DNA of 64,000 bases, taken from the NCBI RefSeq assembly GCF_022524485.1, contig NZ_JAKXMK010000039.1, positions 1 to 64,000 on the forward strand, in the 5' to 3' direction. This stretch comes from Pseudonocardia alaniniphila. Its GTDB lineage: Bacteria > Actinomycetota > Actinomycetes > Mycobacteriales > Pseudonocardiaceae. A program made the translations under genes and the position numbers. The notes beneath the pieces are model-generated. The model saw nothing but the letters and a program-made list of their open reading frames with translations, was not told where the DNA came from and searched no databases. Positions 24,864 to 34,653 of the stretch are shown one piece after another (positions within the stretch are counted from its first letter, which is position 1; the number at the start of each line of letters is the position of its first letter).

Positions 24864-25514
24864 ATGGGCCGGCCGGTGAGCACGGTCACGGGCCGCAAGG
24901 CGAAGGCGGCCGAGACGGAGGCAGCGCTGAAGGCAGCGGCCAAGCGCGTCTTCGCCGAGCGCGGCTACGTCAACACGAAGATCACCGACATCACGGCCGA
25001 GGCCGGACGTGCGGCCGGGTCGTTCTACAACCACTTCACCAGCAAGGACGAGCTGCTCGCCGCCTTGCTGAAGGACATGCTGGCCGAGGGCGACGAGGCC
25101 GCGGAGCAGCCGGCGCACAACCCCGACTTCACCGACCGGGACGCCGTGCGCTGGCATGTGGCGGCGTACTGGGCGTTCTACCGGCGGCACATCCCCGAGA
25201 TGGTGGCGCTGCGGCAGGCCGCGATGGCGAACCCGGAGTTCGGCCTGCGGTTGCAGGAGATCCTCGCCGCCGACGGTGCCCATATGGCCGGGCACTTCGA
25301 GCACGTGAGGGCCGCAGGCATCCCGCTGCCCGGCGATCCGCGGCTCGTGGTGTCGGCGTTCCAGAGCCTGCTCGAACAGTTCGCCTACACGTGGCTGGTG
25401 GCAGGCGGCGACGGCACGGGCCGGCAGGTCGGCGACGACGAGGCGATCGACGTCCTGACCGACTTCATCTATCGCGGGATCGCAGGCACGCCGCCTGCGA
25501 ACCAGGAGCGGTGA
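24864..25514 (+). CDS. TetR-family repressor of the adjacent monooxygenase
   Basis: 216 residues. Helix-turn-helix about 20-65 (ALKAAAKRVFAERGYVNTKITDITAEAGRAAGSFYNHFTSKDELLAALL); C-terminal ligand domain similar to TetR_C subgroups with YWAFYRRHIPEMVALRQAAMANPEF. ATG 24864 has a strong AAGGAGG. Divergent from the FAD monooxygenase with two palindromic sites between, the classical inducible arrangement. purL begins 32 nt after its stop with its own -10. Confidence 0.9.
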   Translation: MGRPVSTVTGRKAKAAETEAALKAAAKRVFAERGYVNTKITDITAEAGRAAGSFYNHFTSKDELLAALLKDMLAEGDEAAEQPAHNPDFTDRDAVRWHVAAYWAFYRRHIPEMVALRQAAMANPEFGLRLQEILAADGAHMAGHFEHVRAAGIPLPGDPRLVVSAFQSLLEQFAYTWLVAGGDGTGRQVGDDEAIDVLTDFIYRGIAGTPPANQER

Positions 25515-25534
25515 GGCTCCCCGCCGCCCTTACG

Positions 25535-25540
25535 TACGCT
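25535..25540 (+). promoter_or_regulatory. -10 element TACGCT of purL, leaderless
   Basis: TACGCT, 6 nt, GTG 25547. Same hexamer and spacing as purS. Confidence 0.65.
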
Positions 25541-25546
25541 TGAACG

Positions 25547-27835
25547 GTGACGTCCGCCGCCACCGCGCAGCACACCGACACCGTCCAGAACGCCGCCGAC
25601 AGCCCCGACCACCCGCAGCCCTACCGTGAACTCGGGCTGAAGGACGACGAGTACGCGCGCATCCGGGAGATCCTGGGCCGTCGGCCCACCGATGCCGAGC
25701 TGGCGATGTACGCCGTCATGTGGAGCGAGCACTGCTCCTACAAGTCCTCCAAGGTGCACCTCGCCTACTTCGGCGAGACCACCACCGACGAGATGCGCAA
25801 GCGGATGCTCGCGGGGATCGGCGAGAACGCCGGCGTGGTCGACATCGGGGACGGGTGGGCCGTCACCTTCAAGGTCGAGTCGCACAACCACCCGTCGTAC
25901 GTCGAGCCGTATCAGGGGGCCGCCACGGGCGTCGGCGGGATCGTGCGCGACATCATGGCGATGGGCGCGCGCCCGGTCGCCGTCGCCGACCCGTTGCGTT
26001 TCGGCCCGGCCGACGCACCCGACACGGCCCGGGTGCTGCCCGGCGTGGTCGCGGGCGTGGGCGGCTACGGCAACTCGCTCGGCCTGCCGAACATCGGCGG
26101 CGAGGTCGTGTTCGACGAGGGCTACCTGGGCAACCCGCTCGTCAACGCGCTCTGCATCGGGGCGATGCGCACCGAGGATCTGCACCTCGCGTTCGCGTCC
26201 GGCACGGGCAACAAGATCATCCTGTTCGGCGCCCGCACCGGGCTGGACGGCATCGGCGGCGTCTCCGTGCTCGCCAGCGAGACCTTCTCGGGTGACGAGT
26301 CGGCGACCGGACGCAAGAAGCTCCCGTCGGTGCAGGTGGGCGACCCCTTCATGGAGAAGGTGCTCATCGAGTGCTGCCTGGAGCTCTTCCACGCCGGCCT
26401 GGTGGTCGGCATCCAGGACCTCGGTGGCGCAGGCCTCTCCTGCGCCACGTCGGAGCTGGCCAGCGCGGGCGACGGCGGGATGCACGTCGACCTGGACGCG
26501 GTGCCGCTGCGCGCCACCGGCATGACGCCGGCCGAGATCCTCTCCAGCGAGTCGCAGGAGCGCATGTGCGCCGTCGTGCGGCCGGAGGACGTCGACGCGT
26601 TCATGGCGGTGTGCCGCAAGTGGGACGTGCTCGCGAGCGTCATCGGCGAGGTCACCGACGGCGACCGGCTCGTGATCGACTGGCACGGCGAGACCGTGGT
26701 GGACGTGCCGCCGCGCACCGTGGCCCACGACGGCCCGGTCTACCGGCGGCCGGTGCAGCGTTCGGCCGTTCAGGACACGCTCGTCGCCGACGTCCCGGAC
26801 CGGCTGAGCCGACCGGCCTCGCCCGACGCGCTGCGCGCGGAGATCCTCCGGATGGCCGCGAGTCCCAACCTGTGCAGCCGCGGGTGGGTCACCGACCAGT
26901 ACGACCGCTACGTCCGCGGCAACACCGCCTCCGCCCAGCCCGCCGACGCCGGCATGGTGCGCATCGACGAGGAGACCGGGCGTGGGGTGGCCGTCGCCAC
27001 CGACTGCAACGCGCGGTTCGTCGCGCTGGATCCGTACGCCGGCGCCCAGCTCGCACTGGCCGAGGCCTACCGCAACGTGGCGACGAGTGGTGCCGTGCCG
27101 CTGGCCGTCACGAACTGCCTGAACTTCGGCTCGCCGGAAGATCCGCACGTGATGTGGCAGTTCCAGCAGGCCGTGCGCGGCCTCGCCGACGGCTGCGTCG
27201 CGCTGGGCCTGCCCGTCACCGGCGGCAACGTCAGCTTCTACAACCAGACCGGTGAGCGGGCGATCCTGCCCACCCCGGTGGTCGGCGTCCTCGGTGTGAT
27301 CGACGACGTGGCCCGCCGCGTCCGGTCCGGGTTCACGCGCGAGGGCGACACGGTGCTGCTGTTCGGTGACACCCGCGACGAGCTCGGCGGCAGCGAGTGG
27401 GCCAACGTCGTGCACGGTCATCTGGGTGGGCGTCCGCCGGCCGTCGACCTCGCGGCCGAGCAGCGCCTCGCGAGGCTGCTCGCGAGCGCCGCTGACGAAG
27501 GGTTGCTCAGCGGTGCGCACGACCTGTCCGACGGTGGTCTCGCACAGGCCCTCGTGGAGGCGTGCCTCGCCGGGGACCAGGGTGCCGCCGTCGAGCTGCC
27601 GCCGGCCCTCGACCCGTTCGTCGCGCTGTTCTCGGAGTCGGCCGGCCGGGTGCTCGTGACGGCCGCGCCCGAGCAGATTGACCGGATCCAGGCACTGGCG
27701 ACCGATATCGGTGTGCCGGTCACCACACTGGGCACCACGGGCGGTGCCGCGCTGTCCGTTGCCGGCCTTCCCGGCCTGGCCCTGTCCGAGCTGCGCACGG
27801 CGTGGGAGGCGACCCTGCCGGGTCTTTTCGGCTGA
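25547..27835 (+). CDS. purL: Phosphoribosylformylglycinamidine synthase subunit PurL
   Basis: 762-residue small-type PurL, the ATP-dependent synthase subunit that uses ammonia from PurQ. SEHCSYKSSKVHL near residue 65 is the catalytic-His signature; KVESHNHPSYVEPYQGAATGVGGIVRDI binds ATP/Mg; later DLGGAGLSCATSELA and GGNVSFYNQTG mark the paired AIRS-like halves. GTG 25547 fits a leaderless promoter. The reverse strand here has a long open frame, an effect of GC bias and not a gene. Confidence 0.98.
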   Translation: MTSAATAQHTDTVQNAADSPDHPQPYRELGLKDDEYARIREILGRRPTDAELAMYAVMWSEHCSYKSSKVHLAYFGETTTDEMRKRMLAGIGENAGVVDIGDGWAVTFKVESHNHPSYVEPYQGAATGVGGIVRDIMAMGARPVAVADPLRFGPADAPDTARVLPGVVAGVGGYGNSLGLPNIGGEVVFDEGYLGNPLVNALCIGAMRTEDLHLAFASGTGNKIILFGARTGLDGIGGVSVLASETFSGDESATGRKKLPSVQVGDPFMEKVLIECCLELFHAGLVVGIQDLGGAGLSCATSELASAGDGGMHVDLDAVPLRATGMTPAEILSSESQERMCAVVRPEDVDAFMAVCRKWDVLASVIGEVTDGDRLVIDWHGETVVDVPPRTVAHDGPVYRRPVQRSAVQDTLVADVPDRLSRPASPDALRAEILRMAASPNLCSRGWVTDQYDRYVRGNTASAQPADAGMVRIDEETGRGVAVATDCNARFVALDPYAGAQLALAEAYRNVATSGAVPLAVTNCLNFGSPEDPHVMWQFQQAVRGLADGCVALGLPVTGGNVSFYNQTGERAILPTPVVGVLGVIDDVARRVRSGFTREGDTVLLFGDTRDELGGSEWANVVHGHLGGRPPAVDLAAEQRLARLLASAADEGLLSGAHDLSDGGLAQALVEACLAGDQGAAVELPPALDPFVALFSESAGRVLVTAAPEQIDRIQALATDIGVPVTTLGTTGGAALSVAGLPGLALSELRTAWEATLPGLFG

Positions 27836-27923
27836 CCGGGAAGCTCCCGCATCACAGGACGGCCAACGTTGCGGCGATGTCATTGCGTAAAAGTGACTTT
27901 GCTGCAAGGGGGAGTCGGCGGGA

Positions 27924-27929
27924 TAGGTT
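27924..27929 (+). promoter_or_regulatory. -10 element TAGGTT, leaderless start of the sterol-carrier-like gene
   Basis: TAGGTT, 6 nt, ATG 27936. A TTGCTG 19 bp upstream may serve as a weak -35. Confidence 0.6.
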
Positions 27930-27935
27930 CGCGGC

Positions 27936-28292
27936 ATGCCGGAGGAGATCGACGACGGCGCCCTCCGAGCCGTGCTGGACTGGCTCGACGGGGGTGCACC
28001 ACCGGAGCGAGCCGTGCTGCGTGCCGCGGTGAAGGAGAGCCTCACCGCGGTCGCCGGCGCGGCGCCCGGGCGCAGTGTGGAAGTCCGCGTGCCGCCACTC
28101 GGCGCAGTGCAGTGCATCGCCGGGCCTAGACACGGACGCGGCAACCCGCCCAATGTGGTGGAGACCGATCCCCGCACCTGGCTGTCGCTCGTGACCGGGA
28201 GGCTGACGTGGGAGCAGGCTCTGCAATCCGGAACGCTGCACGCGTCCGGGTCCAGGAGCAGCGAGATCGCATGTTTGCTCCCTCTTTCCTGA
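27936..28292 (+). CDS. Sterol-carrier-family small protein (Rv0807-like position)
   Basis: 118 residues: RAAVKESLTAVAGAAPGRSVEVRVPPLGAVQCIAGPRHGRGNPPNVVETDPRTWLSLVTGRLTWEQAL resembles the short SCP2-like proteins that lie between purL and purF in mycobacteria. The VETDPRTWLSLVTGRLTW segment is the recognisable part. Role unknown; the conserved position suggests a link to purine or envelope metabolism. A separate GGDEF/EAL gene has been placed between it and purF here. Confidence 0.75.
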   Translation: MPEEIDDGALRAVLDWLDGGAPPERAVLRAAVKESLTAVAGAAPGRSVEVRVPPLGAVQCIAGPRHGRGNPPNVVETDPRTWLSLVTGRLTWEQALQSGTLHASGSRSSEIACLLPLS

Positions 28293-28418
28293 CCGGGTGT
28301 AACACCGCCCTCCCGCTGGGTGAATGCCAACACATGGTGGTGGCGCAAACACAGCCTGATACGGAGAATTGTCCGATCACGGCCAGTGCGGACCGAATGG
28401 GCGACGGGAGGTGGCCGC

Positions 28419-30674
28419 GTGGTGGCACCGCGCAGCCTTCCTGACGCAACCGCTCCCCAGTTCGGCCCGGGTGCGCGAACGGATGCCTACGACCGCGGCC
28501 GGATCGACCAGCTCGCCGCCCAGTGGGCCGAGCTCGGACCGGACGGTGGCCCCGGGGTCGCCGCCCGTCTGGCCACGCTGCTGCGCAGGCTGGCGGCCAC
28601 GCTGCGCGCCGAGCCGTTCTGGCCGCTCGCAGCCAGGGAGATCGGGGCGGAGCTGCTCAGCACCGGGCTCTGCGGTGCGCCGGACCGTCCGGTCTACGTC
28701 GAGGACGTGGTGGCCCCGAGCCTGCGCCTGTTGCGGGAGGAGGCGGCCGCCGCGATCGGCGTGCCCGGGGCGGAGGGTGAACGGCGGCTCGTCGACGTGC
28801 TCGACGAGCTCCTCGCCGGAGTCATCGGCTCCCTGCAGGAACGCTCCGGCGCCGACCGCAACGGCGCCCACCGCAACGGCAGCGAGATCAACGGCAGCGA
28901 GATCAACGGCAGGAACGGTTCGGCCACGGTCGGCACTCGCGCCGACGAGGAGGCCGGCCCGGAGCACGGCTCCACGTCGGCCCGGATCGCGGCCGTCACG
29001 GGCCGGCACGTCCACGCGGTGTACGAGCAGTCGACGTTCGGCATGGCGATCATCGGGCTGGACGGCCTCGTCCTCGACATGAACGCGGCGCTGTTCCGGA
29101 TGTACGGGCAGGAGGGGCCGCTGGATCAGCCGCGGCCGGTGTCCGACTTCGTCCATCCCGACGACGTGCTCGACGTCGTCGAGCGCTTCCAGCGCCTCGT
29201 CAACGGCATCCCGGGCGCCGTGCGGATGGAGATGCGGCTCGTCCGTCCCGACTCCGAGGTGGTCTGGGTCCACGTCACCGCCTCGCCCATCGTCGACGAC
29301 GCCGGGAACCCGTCGCATCTGGTGGCCGTGGTCGAGGACGTCTCCGACCGGCACCGGCTGCGCTCCTGGCTCCAGGACGTCTCCTACCAGGACCAGCTCA
29401 CCCGGCTGCCGAACCGGACCGTCACCGAGCAATGGCTGAACCGCGCCTTCGCCGACGACGGTCCCGAGCGGGTGGGGATCTGCGTCCTTCTCATCGACGA
29501 CTTCCACACCGTCGGCGACGACCTGGGCGAGCAGACCGGTGACCGGCTCCTGCTCGCCGTCGCCGGCCGGTTGCAGCTGGCTGCCGACTGCCATCTCGTC
29601 ACGAGGATCGGGGCGGACGAGTTCGCGGTGCTGGTGGCGGGCCCGGAGAACTGCGCCGACGTCGGACGGCTCGCCGATCGGCTGCAGGCCGCACTGGCGA
29701 TCCCGTTCAACATCGACGGGCACAACCTGGTGGTGTCGGCCAGCATCGGCGTGGCCGAGTCAGCCACCGTGGGCGGGTCTGCGGCAGAGCTCCTCCGCGG
29801 CGCCGACGTCGCCCGCTCGTGGGCGAAGGCGCTCGGGGGTGGGCGCAGGGTGGTGTTCGACCCGGAGCGTGACGCCACCGAGTCGGCCCGGTTCGCGCTC
29901 CTGTCCGGGCTCCGCGGCGCGATCGAGCGGGGGGAGTTCCGGCTGGCGTTCCAGCCGCTCGTCCAGCTCGCCGACGGCCGGGTGCGCGGGGCGGAGGCGC
30001 TGGTCCGCTGGCAGCACCCCGAGCAGGGCCTCATCGGGCCCAACCGGTTCATCGAGCTGGCCGAGCACAGCGGCGCCATCGTCCCGCTCGGCCGGTGGGT
30101 GCTCGAGGAGGCGTGCGGTCAGGCGGCGAGCTGGTGGCGTGACCTCGGCCCCGACGCGCCGTTCGTGAGCGTCAACGTCTCGCCGTTGCAACTGGCCGAG
30201 CCAGGGTGGGTCCACGCCGTCACCAGCGCGCTCCGCTCCAGCGGCCTGCCTCCCGGGCTGCTGCAGCTGGAGATCACCGAGCAGGCCGTGCTGGGGGACG
30301 AGGACGTCGCCCTCGAGGCGCTCAACGCGCTGCGGGCCGCGGGCGTCCGGCTGGCGCTCGACGACTTCGGCACCGGCTACTCGAGCCTCGCCTGGCTACG
30401 CAGGCTCCCGGTGCACGCGCTCAAGATCGACGGCTCGTTCATCGATGGGCTGCGCAACCCGTCGGCCGATCCCACCGACTCCTCGATCGTTCGTGCCCTG
30501 GTCGAGATGGCCCACGCACTCGGCCTGGAGGTGACCGCCGAGTGGGTCGAGACGGCGGTTCAGGCCGAACGGCTCGCCGAGCTCGGCTGCGATATCGGGC
30601 AGGGCAGATGGTTCGGTGATGCCGGTCCCGGAGTGTGGGTGCCTGAGCTCCTTCGGCGTAGCATCGGGCATTGA
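28419..30674 (+). CDS. PAS-GGDEF-EAL protein, probable c-di-GMP phosphodiesterase
   Basis: 751 residues. An N-terminal helical region of about 180 aa contains a low-complexity stretch with repeated NGSEI units and is otherwise unrecognised. It is followed by PAS (about 190-310, TFGMAIIGLDGLVLDMNAAL), GGDEF (about 320-480) and EAL (about 490-745). The GGDEF signature reads RIGADEF, so cyclase activity is doubtful. EAL residues look complete: AEALVRW, ISVNVSPLQL-like FVSVNVSPLQL, LEITEQ, LDDFGTGYSSL, KIDGSFI. It should hydrolyse c-di-GMP, perhaps with the GGDEF domain sensing GTP. GTG 28419 has GGGAGG 6-7 nt upstream. No membrane helix. Confidence 0.88.
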   Translation: MVAPRSLPDATAPQFGPGARTDAYDRGRIDQLAAQWAELGPDGGPGVAARLATLLRRLAATLRAEPFWPLAAREIGAELLSTGLCGAPDRPVYVEDVVAPSLRLLREEAAAAIGVPGAEGERRLVDVLDELLAGVIGSLQERSGADRNGAHRNGSEINGSEINGRNGSATVGTRADEEAGPEHGSTSARIAAVTGRHVHAVYEQSTFGMAIIGLDGLVLDMNAALFRMYGQEGPLDQPRPVSDFVHPDDVLDVVERFQRLVNGIPGAVRMEMRLVRPDSEVVWVHVTASPIVDDAGNPSHLVAVVEDVSDRHRLRSWLQDVSYQDQLTRLPNRTVTEQWLNRAFADDGPERVGICVLLIDDFHTVGDDLGEQTGDRLLLAVAGRLQLAADCHLVTRIGADEFAVLVAGPENCADVGRLADRLQAALAIPFNIDGHNLVVSASIGVAESATVGGSAAELLRGADVARSWAKALGGGRRVVFDPERDATESARFALLSGLRGAIERGEFRLAFQPLVQLADGRVRGAEALVRWQHPEQGLIGPNRFIELAEHSGAIVPLGRWVLEEACGQAASWWRDLGPDAPFVSVNVSPLQLAEPGWVHAVTSALRSSGLPPGLLQLEITEQAVLGDEDVALEALNALRAAGVRLALDDFGTGYSSLAWLRRLPVHALKIDGSFIDGLRNPSADPTDSSIVRALVEMAHALGLEVTAEWVETAVQAERLAELGCDIGQGRWFGDAGPGVWVPELLRRSIGH

Positions 30675-30700
30675 GTCGTCGTCTGCGCAAGGAGCGTGTT

Positions 30701-32326
30701 GTGCCGAGTTCCCCCCGGAACGAGCACCCGACCGAACGCAATCCTCATCCCACCCCCGCCGACGGCGCTGCCCTCGACGTCATCGCGCTCGACCTCCCAC
30801 CCCGCGAGGAGTGCGGCGTCTTCGGTGTGTGGGCGCCCGGTGAGGATGTCGCCAACCTGACCTACTACGGCCTCTACGCACTGCAGCACCGTGGCCAGGA
30901 GGCCGCCGGCATCGCGGTGTCCGACGGCCACCGCATGGTCGTGTTCAAGGACCTCGGGCTCGTCAGCCAGGTGTTCGACGAGCAGGTGCTCTCGTCGCTC
31001 AAGGGGCACCTGGCGGTCGGCCACTGCCGTTACTCCACCACCGGCTCCACCACCTGGGAGAACGCCCAGCCCACCTTCCGCACCACCGCCACCGGTAGCG
31101 GCATCGCCCTGGGGCACAACGGCAACCTCGTCAACACCGCGGAGCTACGCGACGAGGTGGCCGCATTGCGCGACTCCGCCAAGCCGGACCGCTCGGGCAT
31201 CCGGTCGAGCACCGACTCGGACATCATGACCGAGCTGCTCGCCGCCACCGCCGCCGACACGGGTGTCGAGGAGGCTGCGATGCGGCTCCTGCCCCGGGTC
31301 CGGGGTGCCTTCTCCCTGGTGTTCGCCGACGAGCAGACGCTCTACGCCGCCCGCGACCCCCACGGCGTCCGCCCGCTGGTGCTCGGCCGCCTCGAGCGCG
31401 GCTGGGTGGTGGCCAGCGAGACCGCGGCACTGGACATCGTCGGTGCGTCGATCGTGCGTGAGGTCGAGCCGGGCGAGTTGCTGGCCATCGACGCCGACGG
31501 GATGCGCAGCTCCCGGTTCGCCGCCCCCGAGCCGAAGGGCTGCGTGTTCGAGTACGTCTACCTGGCGCGGCCCGACACCACGATCTCCGGCCGTTCCGTG
31601 CACGCGGCGCGGGTGGAGATCGGCCGGCGTCTCGCCGCCGAGCACCCCGTCGACGCCGACCTCGTGATCCCCGTGCCGGAGTCGGGCACACCGGCCGCGA
31701 TCGGCTACGCGCAGGGCTCGGGCATCCCGTACGGGCAGGGCCTGGTGAAGAACGCCTACGTGGGGCGCACCTTCATCCAGCCCAGCCAGACCATCCGCCA
31801 GCTCGGCATCCGGCTCAAGCTCAACCCGCTGCGCGACGTCATCCGGGGCAAGCGGCTCGTCGTCGTCGACGACTCGATCGTGCGTGGCAACACCCAGCGC
31901 GCGCTGGTGCGCATGCTGCGTGAGGCGGGCGCGCTCGAGGTCCACGTGCGGATCGCCTCTCCGCCGGTGCGCTGGCCGTGCTTCTACGGCATCGACTTCG
32001 CCACCAGGGCCGAACTGGTGGCCGGTGCGCTGGACACCGAGGGCGTGCGCCGCTCGATCGGCTCCGACAGCCTGGGCTACGTCTCGCTGGAGGGCCTCAT
32101 CGCCGCCAGTGAGCAGCCGCGCACCCGGCTCTGTTCGGCCTGCTTCGACGGCGAGTACCCGATCCCGCTGCCCGAGGAGGCGCGGCTCGGCAAGCATCTG
32201 CTGGAGAAGCTGGTACCTCCGGTTCTCGACGACGAGGTCGACGAGAAGGTGTCCGGCGCCGCTTCGGGCGATGCCGGCCCGCTGTCGGTCGGCTACGGTG
32301 CCGCCGACGCACTGCGCCGTCCCTGA
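30701..32326 (+). CDS. purF: Amidophosphoribosyltransferase
   Basis: First committed enzyme of purine synthesis (PRPP + Gln to phosphoribosylamine), 541 aa. The N-terminal glutaminase nucleophile is Cys38 in REECGVFGVWAPG, so a 37-residue propeptide must be removed. GQEAAGIAVSDG and GHCRYSTTGST follow; the PRPP loop is LVVVDDSIVRGNTQ near residue 390; the cysteines CSACFDG and others may hold an Fe-S cluster as in the Bacillus enzyme. GTG 30701 is preferred over TTG 30671 because AAGGAG lies 6-7 nt before it; TAGCAT at 30659 may be its -10. Confidence 0.97.
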   Translation: MPSSPRNEHPTERNPHPTPADGAALDVIALDLPPREECGVFGVWAPGEDVANLTYYGLYALQHRGQEAAGIAVSDGHRMVVFKDLGLVSQVFDEQVLSSLKGHLAVGHCRYSTTGSTTWENAQPTFRTTATGSGIALGHNGNLVNTAELRDEVAALRDSAKPDRSGIRSSTDSDIMTELLAATAADTGVEEAAMRLLPRVRGAFSLVFADEQTLYAARDPHGVRPLVLGRLERGWVVASETAALDIVGASIVREVEPGELLAIDADGMRSSRFAAPEPKGCVFEYVYLARPDTTISGRSVHAARVEIGRRLAAEHPVDADLVIPVPESGTPAAIGYAQGSGIPYGQGLVKNAYVGRTFIQPSQTIRQLGIRLKLNPLRDVIRGKRLVVVDDSIVRGNTQRALVRMLREAGALEVHVRIASPPVRWPCFYGIDFATRAELVAGALDTEGVRRSIGSDSLGYVSLEGLIAASEQPRTRLCSACFDGEYPIPLPEEARLGKHLLEKLVPPVLDDEVDEKVSGAASGDAGPLSVGYGAADALRRP

Positions 32327-32393
32327 CCCACCCCATCCGACCTATCCGGGGCGCTTTCAGCCGGCCCCCAGTCACGCCAGGAGCGTTGCGACG

Positions 32394-33462
<1,069 letters not shown>

Positions 33463-33488
<26 letters not shown>

Positions 33489-34218
33489 CGCCCGCGCCGA
33501 CCGGCTCGGGCCGCCGCTCCTGGGCGGGAACGTGCACGCCACGAGCGGCCGCCGGGATCGGCTCGCGGAGCATCGGCGGGTGCAAGGCCGTGGCGTCGCC
33601 GCGCCGGAACAGCTGACCAGGACGGCCGCGGCCGGTGCGCACCTTCTCGCCGGTGGGTAGCAGGAAGCCCGGCGTGGAGGTGACCTTCCGCTGGAAGTTG
33701 CGCGGGTCGATCGTGGTGTCCCACACCGCCTCGTACACGCGCCGCAGCTGCGACACCGTGAACTCCGGTGGGCAGAACGACGTGGCCAGCGTCGAGTATT
33801 CGAGCTTCGCCCTGGCCCGCTCGACACCGTCGGCCAGGATCCGCGCGTGGTCGAACGCCAGCGGCCCGACGTCGCGGACGGCGTGCCACGCCCCGGACCC
33901 GTCCGCAGGCCCGGCGAGACCGGGGAGGAGCGCGAGGTGGCCGACGGTCAGCACCCGGCCTCGCGGGTCGCGGTCGGGGCCGGCATAGCTGCCGAGCTGC
34001 TCGAGGTGATGGTGGTCGACGGTCAGTCCCGTCTCCTCCATCAGTTCGCGAGTGGCGGCGTCCAGGAGGTCCTCGTGTGGTCGCACGAATCCACCCGGCA
34101 GCGCTGGTTCATCGAGGAACGGTGGTGCCGGACGTTGCACGAGCAGCACACAGAGCCGGTCGTCGCGCACGGTGAGAACCACCAGGTCGACCGCCACCGC
34201 GAAAAGGTTGCCACGCAT
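33463..34218 (-). CDS. NUDIX hydrolase-type regulator/enzyme with C-terminal winged helix (NrtR-like)
   Basis: 251 residues. NUDIX domain about 5-135 with an intact box GGFVRPHEDLLDAATRELMEETGL, so hydrolase activity is possible. A C-terminal winged-helix-like part (KLEYSTLATSFCPPEFTVSQLRRVYEAVWDTTIDPRNFQRKVTSTPGF) is shared with NrtR-type NAD regulators and ADP-ribose pyrophosphatase-like proteins. Regulated genes are not evident here. Extra residues after RRGDAT continue into the overlap with purM. ATG 34218 opens MRGNLFAVAVDLVVLTV. Confidence 0.83.
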
Positions 34219-34653
34219 CGGATCTCACCCTGACGAGGAGATGGGCAGATGATCGAACGGGCAGACGCTACAGGTGGCCCCGGAGCGCACGAACGGACGA
34301 CCTTGCCTTAACAAGCTTATGTATTGACAAGTGATCTTTGACACAGACATCCGGCGCCGGTGCCTCCCTGCTGATCTCGTTCGGTCCCCGGCCGAAGCGT
34401 CGGGGATCGTCGTACTCATCACCACTCTGTCGATCGTCTCCGGCCGCCGGTTCGTTCCAGGAGGCGCGCCGTCGTACTCTCGGGAACTCGAGGACGACTT
34501 CCGTGCTCTCGACGTGGCCGCGCGGCGCAGGGCCCCGCTCCCACGGCCTGACCAGCGCGGCCGACACCCCGGCCGCTGATCGTCACGGGTGCGCGGGCGG
34601 CGTGTGATCCGTGCGCCGGCCACGCTGCCCGTGGCAGGAGCGGGACGACACCG
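34219..34653. other. 435-bp intergenic region, no supported gene
   Basis: Between divergent NUDIX and exporter genes. It contains an unusually AT-rich patch (34300-34350) with two TTGACA hexamers on the plus strand (34324-34329 and 34338-34343) and a TACAT-type -10 candidate facing the NUDIX gene. Short overlapping open frames of 80-100 codons exist on both strands but have no recognisable product or good ribosome site. Confidence 0.6.

Noticed and set aside
25469..28348. 959-codon open frame on the minus strand opposite purL
   Set aside because: Antisense shadow caused by high third-position GC; rich in His/Arg/Gly/Val with no domain, while the plus strand encodes an unmistakable PurL.
34331..34607. 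Overlapping 80-100 codon frames in the NUDIX/exporter intergenic region
   Set aside because: Both strands open in several frames, no Shine-Dalgarno and no family similarity; treated as intergenic.
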